Shown in pieces: positions 1-6,622 of a stretch of DNA of 9,634 bases. This DNA is from Frankiaceae bacterium (GTDB lineage Bacteria > Actinomycetota > Actinomycetes > Mycobacteriales > SCTD01), in contig JAJAYV010000080.1 in NCBI GenBank assembly GCA_026786045.1, positions 1 to 9,634 of the forward strand, written 5' to 3'. Under the pieces are notes generated by a model. The model made no database searches, was not told the DNA's origin, and saw nothing but the letters and a program-made list of their open reading frames with translations. Position 1 is the first letter of the stretch. Each line of letters starts with the position of its first letter. A program made the translations under genes and the position numbers.

Positions 1-168
1 CCGTTGCTCGGTGCCGACGCGGGCGGGGTCCTGGTCCGCGCGCAGCGGCTGCTGTCGCCCCCTCCGCCGCTCCGGGTCGGCGGCCGGGCGCTCGTGCTCG
101 CCGCGGTCGTCGCCGTGCTGTCGCTCGCACCCCTCGGGCTGCTGCTGCCGGTGCTGGCGCAGAGGTGA
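1..168 (+). CDS. C-terminal end of a membrane protein, probably M56 family metallopeptidase (5' end outside window)
   Basis: Frame 1 is open from the first base to TGA at 166-168 and gives 55 residues. They comprise a hydrophilic stretch with a proline run (LLSPPPPLR), then one strongly hydrophobic segment of roughly 20 residues (about residues 31-52), ending in LAQR. This resembles the tail of actinobacterial M56 (BlaR1/MecR1-like) peptidases, where an arginine-rich RxxRLL-PPP linker precedes a last transmembrane helix. The HExxH motif would lie upstream of the window, so the catalytic part cannot be checked. In related genomes such genes usually follow a BlaI/MecI-type repressor, which predicts a small winged-helix gene just outside the left edge. 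The membrane tail is seen directly; the family name is an inference from a short fragment and could be another membrane protein. Confidence 0.5.
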   Translation, partial: PLLGADAGGVLVRAQRLLSPPPPLRVGGRALVLAAVVAVLSLAPLGLLLPVLAQR

Positions 169-189
169 GCCTCACCTCGCCCGGAAGGG

Positions 190-216
190 TTGGTCCACTG
201 CCCTGAGCGGTAGCAG
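190..216 (+). promoter_or_regulatory. Weak candidate promoter for the acyl-CoA dehydrogenase gene
   Basis: A TTGGTC box at 190-195 and TAGCAG at 211-216 lie 15 bases apart in the 55-base gap before the ATG at 224. No clear Shine-Dalgarno sequence precedes that ATG. The -10-like box sits about 7 bases before the start codon, which would fit a leaderless transcript. The boxes match consensus only partly and the spacing is short, so this is tentative. Confidence 0.25.
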
Positions 217-223
217 TAGCGAC

Positions 224-2161
224 ATGGCTGAGACCACGGTCCCCGGCGCCCTCGCTCCGTTGACGCCCGCGGCGGTGAGCCGGCTGCAGGCCCACCTGGA
301 CGGCCCGTCGTCGGAGGTGCGGCAGCAGACCCGCGACGCCCTGTGCGCGCTAGGGCTGGAGAAGGCCGACGGCCTGGACCGCGAGGAGTACCGCGACCAG
401 GTGCTGCTGTGGCTGCGCGAGCTCGCCGGCGGCGGCGCCGGTGCCCGCTCCTTCCCGCCGGAGCTGGGCGGCAACGACGACCCGGCCGGCGCCATCGCCA
501 GCTTCCAGACGCTCGCCCACGGCGACCTCAGCCTGCTCGTGAAGGTCGGGGTGCAGTTCGGCCTGTTCGGCGGCGCCGTCCACCGGCTCGGCACCGAGCG
601 GCACCACCAGGCCTATCTTCCGGGCGTCGCGTCGGTCGACCTGCCCGGCTGCTTCGCGATGAGCGAGAGCGGCCACGGCTCCGACGTCCGGAGCCTCCGC
701 ACCATCGCGCGCTATGACGAGGCCGCGCAGGAGTTCGTCCTGCACACCCCCGACGACGACGCGCGCAAGGACTGGATCGGCAACGCCGCGCGGCACGGCC
801 GCGTCGCCGCCGTCTTCGCCCAGCTCGACGTGGCCGGCAAGGCCCGGGGCGTGCACGCCTTCGTCGTGCCGCTGCGCGACGAGGACGGTGAGCTGTGCGA
901 CGGCGTCGAGATCGAGGACTGCGGCGACAAGATGGGTCTGCAGGGCGTCGACAACGGCCGCATCCGCCTCTCCGCCGTGCGCGTCCCGCGGGAGGCGCTG
1001 CTCGACCGCTACGGCACCGTGACCGACGACGGCCGGTACGAGAGCTCGATCTCCTCCCCTGGTGCACGCTTCTTCACGATGATCGGCGCCCTCGTGCAGG
1101 GCCGCATCTGCATCGGCAGCGCCGGGCTCGCCGTCGCGCGCAACGCGCTGACGATAGCGGTGCGCTGGGGCGAGCGCCGGCGGCAGTTCGGGACCGGGCT
1201 CGACATGGACACCCCGCTCATGGACTACCTCACCCACCAGCGCCGGCTCATCCCGCCGATCGCCGAGTCCTACGCGCTGCAAGCCGCTTTCGACCACCTG
1301 ACCACCCAGTACGTCGAGGTGCTCGCGGAGCCGGGTGGGCAGAAGCAGCGCGAGGTCGAGGCGCTCGCCGCCGGTCTCAAGGCCGTCGGCACCTGGCACA
1401 TGACGCGCACGCTGCAGGACGCGCGCGAGTGCTGCGGCGGCAAGGGCTACCTCGCCGAGAACCGCTTCGGGTCGCTGCGCGCCGACTCCGACGTCTTCAC
1501 GACGTTCGAGGGCGACAACACCGTGCTGCTCCAGCTGGTCGCCAAGACCATGCTGTCGGACTACTCCTCGCAGTTCGAGGACCTCGACGCCGTCGGCATG
1601 GCCAAGCACCTGACGACCCGGTCGGTGACGCGGTTCCTCTCCGACGCCGGTCCACTCGGCCGCTTCACCCGCGACGACGCCGAGCTGCGCAACGCGTCCT
1701 GGCAGGCCGGGATGCTGCGCTCGCGCGAGGAGCGGCTCGTCGACTCGCTCGCCCGACGGCTCCGCCGGCTGGTCAAGGACGAGCACATGGACCCGCTGCG
1801 CGCCCTGTCGCACTGCCAGGACCACGCGCTCAAGACCGCCGTCGCCCAGATCGAGCGCCTCGCGCACGAGCGCCTCACGCTGTCGATCGCCGACGTCGAG
1901 GACGCCGAGAGCAAGCAGGCGCTCGAGCACCTGCGCGACCTCTACGCGCTGACCGTCATGGAGCGCGACCGCGGCTGGTGGCTCGAGCACGGCTTCATGA
2001 CCGGCGACACCGGCAAGGCGGTGCAGCGCGAGGTCAACGTGCTGTGCGGCCAGTTGCGCCCGTCGGCGCTCGGCTTGGTCGAGTCCTTCGGCATCCCGGA
2101 CGCCCTGCTGCGCGCGCCCATCGCCGTGGCCGAGCAGCGCAGCGGCGCCGGGACCGACTAG
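224..2161 (+). CDS. Acyl-CoA dehydrogenase / acyl-CoA oxidase family flavoprotein (645 aa)
   Basis: This FAD enzyme should catalyse alpha,beta-dehydrogenation of an acyl-CoA thioester, the first step of fatty-acid beta-oxidation, in the cytoplasm. It is longer than ordinary acyl-CoA dehydrogenases (about 380-400 aa) and has the acyl-CoA oxidase architecture. It has an N-terminal helical part, then a middle beta domain with the flavin-contacting SESGHGSDV at residues 147-155, then KDWIGNAARHG. Next comes a helical domain with CCGGKGYLAENRFG and FTTFEGDNTVLL, where E429 matches the catalytic glutamate of ACOX enzymes. An ACOX-type C-terminal helical domain follows (about 460-640), ending RGWWLEHGF...VNVLCGQLRP...FGIPDALL. 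The ATG at 224 is chosen because good alignment starts there; upstream in-frame codons run through the previous gene. No electron-transfer flavoprotein genes are nearby, so oxidase versus dehydrogenase chemistry is undecided. Chain-length specificity cannot be read. Confidence 0.93.
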   Translation: MAETTVPGALAPLTPAAVSRLQAHLDGPSSEVRQQTRDALCALGLEKADGLDREEYRDQVLLWLRELAGGGAGARSFPPELGGNDDPAGAIASFQTLAHGDLSLLVKVGVQFGLFGGAVHRLGTERHHQAYLPGVASVDLPGCFAMSESGHGSDVRSLRTIARYDEAAQEFVLHTPDDDARKDWIGNAARHGRVAAVFAQLDVAGKARGVHAFVVPLRDEDGELCDGVEIEDCGDKMGLQGVDNGRIRLSAVRVPREALLDRYGTVTDDGRYESSISSPGARFFTMIGALVQGRICIGSAGLAVARNALTIAVRWGERRRQFGTGLDMDTPLMDYLTHQRRLIPPIAESYALQAAFDHLTTQYVEVLAEPGGQKQREVEALAAGLKAVGTWHMTRTLQDARECCGGKGYLAENRFGSLRADSDVFTTFEGDNTVLLQLVAKTMLSDYSSQFEDLDAVGMAKHLTTRSVTRFLSDAGPLGRFTRDDAELRNASWQAGMLRSREERLVDSLARRLRRLVKDEHMDPLRALSHCQDHALKTAVAQIERLAHERLTLSIADVEDAESKQALEHLRDLYALTVMERDRGWWLEHGFMTGDTGKAVQREVNVLCGQLRPSALGLVESFGIPDALLRAPIAVAEQRSGAGTD

Positions 2162-2174
2162 CCCCCGGCGCCGC
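2142..2174. terminator. GC-rich hairpin spanning the stop codon, probable bidirectional terminator
   Basis: An 11-base arm at 2142-2152 (GCGGCGCCGGG) pairs perfectly with 2164-2174 (CCCGGCGCCGC), leaving an 11-base loop that contains the TAG stop of the acyl-CoA dehydrogenase gene (2159-2161). It lies between convergent genes ending at 2161 and 2185. There is no T-run on either side, as is common for actinobacterial terminators. Position and perfect pairing support a terminator acting on either strand; activity is inferred. Confidence 0.65.
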
Positions 2175-2184
2175 CGCGGACGAG

Positions 2185-3261
<1,077 letters not shown>

Positions 3262-3267
3262 GGGGTG

Positions 3268-3273
3268 CCTCTC
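3268..3273 (-). promoter_or_regulatory. Ribosome binding site deciding the start of the NemA-type reductase
   Basis: On the minus strand GAGAGG lies six bases before the ATG at 3261. It favours this start over the in-frame ATG at 3315, which has only a GGGAAGC-like sequence before it. Confidence 0.5.
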
Positions 3274-3277
3274 GTCG

Positions 3278-3291
3278 GTTGCGTGTGCAAC
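3278..3291. promoter_or_regulatory. 14-base palindrome, candidate operator for the NemA-type reductase
   Basis: GTTGC-GTGT-GCAAC is a perfect inverted repeat with 5-base arms and a 4-base spacer, located 17-30 bases upstream of the ATG at 3261. Its AT-richer arms stand out in a GC-rich region, and it lies between the gene and any plausible promoter. The size and spacing are compatible with a dimeric helix-turn-helix repressor such as a MarR- or TetR-type protein; ene reductases are often induced by electrophiles through such repressors. No regulator gene is present in this window, so the binding protein is unknown. Confidence 0.5.
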
Positions 3292-3343
3292 AATCAAGGC
3301 GCCCTGGTCCGCCATGCTTCCCGCTCGTCCGTACGGCAGGCGG

Positions 3344-4108
3344 TCAGCCGACCTCTTCGGGTCGCAGCGCGCCGTACTGCGACCACGATCCCGGGTACAG
3401 CCGGCCGGGGCCGAGTCCCAGCTGCTCCAGCACCAGCAGGGTGTGGCAGGCCGTGATGCCGGAGCCGCAGTAGGCCACGACGGCCGCGCCCGGGACGACG
3501 CCGGCATCGGCGAAGCGCTGCGCGAGCACCTCCTCCGGCAGCAGTCTGCCGTCGCCGTGAAGGTTCTCGCGGGCGGGTAGCGGCAACGCACCAGGCACGT
3601 GCCCGGGGCGTGGGTCCAGCGGGTCGGGAGCGCCGAGGAAGCGCTCGCGCGGACGGGCGTCGAGGATCACGTCGGCGCCGTCCGGGCCGTTGAGCAAGTC
3701 GGACAGTCGGTCGACCGGCCACGGCCGAGGGGTGAGCACGGTCGGGGCATCCGGCCCAGCCTCCGCAGTCGGAGGCGGCCCGCCGTCCAGCAGCGCGGCG
3801 GGCACGCCCACCGCCCGCAGCATCCACACCAGCCGTGCGGCGAAGACCCCGCCGGCGACGTCGTACGCCACGACCGTGCTGTCGTCACCGATGCCCACGC
3901 CGGACAGGCCGGCGGCGAACACCGCCGGGTCCGGCAGCGGGTGCCGGCCGGTCTCGGCGGAGGACGGACCGGACAGCACACCCTCCAGCTCGACCGCCAC
4001 CGCCCCGGGCACCGGCTCCGGGTCCTCCGGACCGCGGCGGACGAGGGCGACGACCACCGAGTCGCGATGTTCCGCGAGCCACCGGGCGGTCACGAACGGC
4101 GGCAGCAC
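3344..4108 (-). CDS. Two-domain rhodanese-like sulfurtransferase, 3-mercaptopyruvate type (254 aa)
   Basis: This enzyme is expected to move sulfane sulfur from 3-mercaptopyruvate or thiosulfate to a thiol or cyanide acceptor via a cysteine persulfide. Two rhodanese domains are visible. The N-terminal one (about 1-115) is catalytically silent and has VVAYDVAGG and the LRAVGVPAALLDGG turn. The C-terminal one (about 125-250) has VILDARPRERFLG, GHVPGALPLP, the active loop YCGSGITACH with C214, and GSWSQYG near the end. CGSG(I/V)TA is the loop typical of mercaptopyruvate sulfurtransferases (SseA-like) rather than the CRKGVT loop of classical thiosulfate enzymes. At 254 residues it is somewhat shorter than the usual 275-300, mostly in the N-terminal domain. 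The start is GTG at 4108, one base after the TGA of the methyltransferase gene (4110-4112), so translational coupling is likely. Confidence 0.88.
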   Translation of the reverse strand: MLPPFVTARWLAEHRDSVVVALVRRGPEDPEPVPGAVAVELEGVLSGPSSAETGRHPLPDPAVFAAGLSGVGIGDDSTVVAYDVAGGVFAARLVWMLRAVGVPAALLDGGPPPTAEAGPDAPTVLTPRPWPVDRLSDLLNGPDGADVILDARPRERFLGAPDPLDPRPGHVPGALPLPARENLHGDGRLLPEEVLAQRFADAGVVPGAAVVAYCGSGITACHTLLVLEQLGLGPGRLYPGSWSQYGALRPEEVG

Positions 4109-4109
4109 G

Positions 4110-4979
4110 TCAGCTGCTCGGGGTGATCACGTCGGCGCTCATGATCCCTACTGTGCCAGGAGCAGCGAGATCGGGGCGGCGGCCGAGCACCCAGAAGGCG
4201 ACTGCGGCGGCGGAGCCGACGTTGAGCGAGTCGACGCCGCCGGACATCGGGATGCGCACCCGCTCGTCGCTGGCGGCCATGACCTCCTCGGTCAGCCCCG
4301 GCCCCTCGGCGCCGAAGACGAGGGCGATCCTCTGGTCCGGCCCGACCTCCAGCTCCCCGAGGTCGGTGGCCCCGGCATCGGGCGTCAGCGCCAGGACCCG
4401 GAAGCCCGCGGCGCGCACCTCGTCGATGCCCTCGGGCCAGCGCTCGAGGTAGGCGTACGGGACCGAGAACACTTGTCCCATAGACACTCTCACCGTGCGT
4501 CGGTAAAGGGGGTCACACGAGTTCGGGCTGAGCAGCACCGCGTCCATGCCGAGAGCCGCGGCGCTGCGGAAGACCGCGCCGAGGTTGGTGTGGTTCGTCA
4601 CCGCCTCCATGACGACCACCCGACGCGCCTGCGCGAGGACGTCCGCCGCCGAGCGCAGCGGCAGCCGGCCGAAGGAGGCGAGCGCGCCGCGGTGCACGTG
4701 GAAGCCGGTGACGGCCTGCAGCACGTCGTACGACGCGACGTAGACCGGGCAGTCCAGCGCCTCGACGGCGGGCATGAGGTCGGCCAGGCGCGCCGGCGAG
4801 ACGAGCAGCGAGCGCGGCGGGTAGCCGGCGGCGGCGGTGCGGGCGATGACCTTCTCGCCCTCGGCGATGAAGAAGCCGGCGCCTGGCTCGTGCTTCATCC
4901 GGCGCGCGCCGTCGGTCAGCCCCACGTAGTCGGCGACGCGCGGGTCGTCCGGCGCCTCGACCGCCTGCGGATCAGCCAC
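4110..4979 (-). CDS. TrmH/SpoU-family RNA 2'-O-methyltransferase, SPOUT fold (289 aa)
   Basis: This is a knotted SPOUT methyltransferase that transfers a methyl group from S-adenosylmethionine to a ribose 2'-OH of tRNA or rRNA. All three family motifs are present. Motif 1 is EAVTNHTNLGAVFRSA, with N129/N132 and the catalytic-type R138. Motif 2 is LVFGAEGPGL (221-229). Motif 3 is RIPMSGGVDSLNVGSAAA (243-259), forming the cofactor-binding knot. The N-terminal part (about 10-110) contains FFIAEGEKVI and matches the substrate-recruiting extension of the YsgA/RlmB/TsnR-like group. The start is GTG at 4979, inside the end of the ene reductase gene (8-base overlap), and the conserved N-terminal block fits this start. 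The exact RNA target is not deducible. A TsnR-like resistance role is possible, but no antibiotic genes lie nearby and a housekeeping role is more likely. Confidence 0.92.
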   Translation of the reverse strand: MADPQAVEAPDDPRVADYVGLTDGARRMKHEPGAGFFIAEGEKVIARTAAAGYPPRSLLVSPARLADLMPAVEALDCPVYVASYDVLQAVTGFHVHRGALASFGRLPLRSAADVLAQARRVVVMEAVTNHTNLGAVFRSAAALGMDAVLLSPNSCDPLYRRTVRVSMGQVFSVPYAYLERWPEGIDEVRAAGFRVLALTPDAGATDLGELEVGPDQRIALVFGAEGPGLTEEVMAASDERVRIPMSGGVDSLNVGSAAAVAFWVLGRRPDLAAPGTVGIMSADVITPSS

Positions 4980-6036
4980 GCGGTCGGGCGCGGTCGTACT
5001 GCGGCGGCCAGGCGACGTCGTCGCCGAGCTCGATCGCGGCGTGCAGCGGCCAGTGCGGGTCGCGCAGCAGCTCGCGGGCCAGCAGCACCACGTCGGCGTG
5101 GCCCTCGGCGAGCACCTGCTCGGCCTGCCGGGCGTCGGTGATCAGGCCGACCGCGCCGGTCGGCACCCCGGCGCCGCTCCGGACCGCCGAGGCGAACGGG
5201 ACCTGGTAGCCGGGGCCGACCGGGATCGGCGTGAGCACGTTGCCGCCGGAGGAGCAGTCGATCAGGTCGACGCCGCGCGCGGCGGCCTCCTTCGCCAGCA
5301 CGACGGAGTCCTCGGGGGTCCAGCCGCCCTCGGTCCAGTCACTCGCCGAGATGCGCAGCAGCAGCGGCTTGTCGTCGGGCCAAGCGGCGCGGACGTCCTC
5401 GAGGACCTCGAGCAGCAGCCGCATCCGGCCGGCCAGGTCGCCGCCGTAGCCGTCGGTCCGGTCGTTGGACAGCGGTGAGAGGAACTCGTGCAGCAGGTAG
5501 CCGTGCGCGGCGTGCACCTCGACCACGTCGAAGCCGGCGGCGAGGGCGCGCCGGGTGGCGGAGACGAAGTCCGCACGCACCTTGGCGAGGCCGTCGAGGT
5601 CCAGGGCCACGGGGTCGGCCAGGCCGGGGAAGGGCTCGTCGGTCGGGCCGACCGGCACCCAGCCGCCCTCCTCCTCAGGCACCGCGCCCTTGCCGCCCCA
5701 CGGCCGGCGGGTGCTGCCCTTGCGGCCGGCGTGCGCGAGCTGGATCCCGGCCAGCGCGCCCTGCGCCTGCACGAAAGAGGCGATCCGCGCCCACGCCTCC
5801 GCCTGCGCGTCGTTCCAGATGCCGACGTCCTGCGGGCTGATCCGCCCCTCCGGACTGACGGCGGTGGCCTCGGTGATGACGACGCCCGCCCCGCCGACCG
5901 CCCGTGCGCCGAGGTGGATCAGGTGCCAGTCCTCCGGCATCCCGTCCGTCGCGGAGTACTGGCACATGGGGGCGACCCACACCCGGTTGCGGGCGGTGGC
6001 CCCGCGCAGGGTGATCGGCTCGAACAGTCGGCTCAT
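4972..6036 (-). CDS. namA: YqjM/NamA-type NADPH ene reductase, Old Yellow Enzyme family (354 aa)
   Basis: This FMN enzyme reduces alpha,beta-unsaturated carbonyls with NADPH. It has the hallmarks of the YqjM (thermophilic-like) OYE subclass. APMCQYSA supplies the flavin-tuning cysteine (C25) and Y27, matching C26/Y28 of Bacillus YqjM. ARAVGGAGVVITEATAV and IQLAHAGRKGS (98-108) follow, with VHAAHGYLLHEFLSPLSN giving the paired substrate histidines H175 and H178 plus Y180. R226 in LLLRIS and LLARELLRDPHWP near the end complete the set. The full length is normal for the family. ATG at 6036 is the obvious start (MSRLFEPITLRG), although no clear Shine-Dalgarno precedes it. It is the first gene of a tight minus-strand run and overlaps the methyltransferase gene by 8 bases. 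It belongs to a different subclass from the second ene reductase at 2185-3261, so the pair is not a recent tandem duplication. Confidence 0.93.
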   Translation of the reverse strand: MSRLFEPITLRGATARNRVWVAPMCQYSATDGMPEDWHLIHLGARAVGGAGVVITEATAVSPEGRISPQDVGIWNDAQAEAWARIASFVQAQGALAGIQLAHAGRKGSTRRPWGGKGAVPEEEGGWVPVGPTDEPFPGLADPVALDLDGLAKVRADFVSATRRALAAGFDVVEVHAAHGYLLHEFLSPLSNDRTDGYGGDLAGRMRLLLEVLEDVRAAWPDDKPLLLRISASDWTEGGWTPEDSVVLAKEAAARGVDLIDCSSGGNVLTPIPVGPGYQVPFASAVRSGAGVPTGAVGLITDARQAEQVLAEGHADVVLLARELLRDPHWPLHAAIELGDDVAWPPQYDRARPRG

Positions 6037-6087
6037 GCGACGAGCAACACACAGGCGGTCACCGGGGTTCCCACCCGGGGCCGCCGG

Positions 6088-6121
6088 TAGGCTGTCGCTG
6101 ACTGCTGCTCACTTCCGGAGG
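6088..6121 (+). promoter_or_regulatory. -10 box and strong ribosome binding site for the small membrane protein gene
   Basis: TAGGCT at 6088-6093 is a good actinobacterial -10 (TANNNT), lying about 34 bases before the ATG. GGAGG at 6117-6121 is five bases before the ATG at 6127. A convincing -35 hexamer is not seen at the expected distance (around 6065-6070). The same TAGGCT hexamer recurs before the plus-strand gene at 9282. Confidence 0.45.
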
Positions 6122-6126
6122 ACACC

Positions 6127-6339
6127 ATGGCCGACCTCGGCAACACGTCTAAGGCCGACACGGCCCAAAAGCACGCCGTGCAGTCCTGGCTGACCGTGCT
6201 GGTGCTGATCGTGTCGAGCATCGTCCTGGGGGTCGCCTTCGTGGCCCAGTCGATCCTGCTCGGCGTCGTGGGGGCCGTCATCGGCGTCGTCGGCGTGATC
6301 ATGCTGGTGGTCTACAAGGTGATGGACGACGCGCACTAG
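6127..6339 (+). CDS. Small two-helix membrane protein, function unknown (70 aa)
   Basis: The product has a short polar N-terminus (MADLGNTSKADTAQKHAVQS) followed by two predicted transmembrane helices at about 21-40 (WLTVLVLIVSSIVLGVAF) and 43-64, then a short charged tail VYKVMDDAH. The turn between helices is only a few residues (AQS). There is no signal-peptide cleavage site and no catalytic motif. It has the best ribosome binding site in the window (GGAGG). I do not recognise a named family; similar tiny membrane proteins are common in actinobacteria. It precedes the next gene by four bases, so the two are very likely co-transcribed. Confidence 0.8.
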   Translation: MADLGNTSKADTAQKHAVQSWLTVLVLIVSSIVLGVAFVAQSILLGVVGAVIGVVGVIMLVVYKVMDDAH

Positions 6340-6343
6340 CGCC

Positions 6344-6622
6344 GTGACCACGCCAGAGAGCCGCGCCGCCACGTCCGCGGCGGTCGGGGCGCTCACCGAC
6401 TTCCTCGTCGAGATGGAGGCCGGCTCCCCCCGGTCGGTCGGGCACTACCTGCAGCAGCTCGTCGACGAGGACGGCGTCGGCGCGCTCGCGCAGGGCTACT
6501 ACGGGCTGCTCAACCTGTCGGCGCTCCTGCTCCCGATGGCCGCCGCCCACGAAGGCCTGCAGCCGCGCGAGCTGCTCAGCCAGATCGCGCTTGTCGTGGC
6601 CCGCGACCCCGACGCCCGCTAG
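6344..6622 (+). CDS. Hypothetical small soluble helical protein (92 aa)
   Basis: This product starts at GTG 6344, four bases after the stop of the membrane protein gene, and ends at TAG 6620-6622. There is no Shine-Dalgarno of its own, which suggests translational coupling. The sequence is rich in alanine, leucine and acidic residues and appears all-helical, with stretches VGALTDFLVEMEAG, GHYLQQLVDEDGVGALAQ and NLSALLLPMAAAHEG. One moderately hydrophobic segment (LLNLSALLLPMAAA) is short for a membrane helix. No known motif is recognised. Its stop overlaps that of the convergent helicase gene by four bases. Codon usage looks coding and coupling to the upstream gene supports it as real, but no function can be assigned. 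Confidence 0.7.
   Translation: MTTPESRAATSAAVGALTDFLVEMEAGSPRSVGHYLQQLVDEDGVGALAQGYYGLLNLSALLLPMAAAHEGLQPRELLSQIALVVARDPDAR

Noticed and set aside
350..1990. A minus-strand open frame of 546 codons antisense to the acyl-CoA dehydrogenase gene
   Set aside because: Its composition mirrors the codon bias of the sense gene; no start signal or recognisable motif, while the sense strand encodes a full flavoenzyme.
3262..3315. Upstream in-frame ATG at 3315 as the start of the NemA-type reductase
   Set aside because: It would add 18 residues not typical of the family, lacks a good ribosome binding site, and would place the palindrome inside the coding region.
3349..3364. Small hairpin (CGACC ... 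GGTCG) at the 3' end of the sulfurtransferase gene as a terminator
   Set aside because: Only five base pairs with a six-base loop inside coding sequence and no T-run; expected by chance at this GC content.
4110..4979. The TrmH-family gene as a thiostrepton-type antibiotic resistance methyltransferase
   Set aside because: The motifs are shared by all TrmH/SpoU enzymes, and no biosynthetic or resistance genes lie nearby.
3690..5141. A plus-strand open frame of 483 codons antisense to the sulfurtransferase and methyltransferase genes
   Set aside because: It changes character along its length and ends in an arginine/alanine run, and it covers three confidently identified minus-strand genes.
6062..6078. 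Inverted repeat CCGGG...CCCGG in the divergent gap at 6037-6126 as an operator
   Set aside because: Five G/C-only pairs in a G/C-run region; no reason to prefer it over chance.
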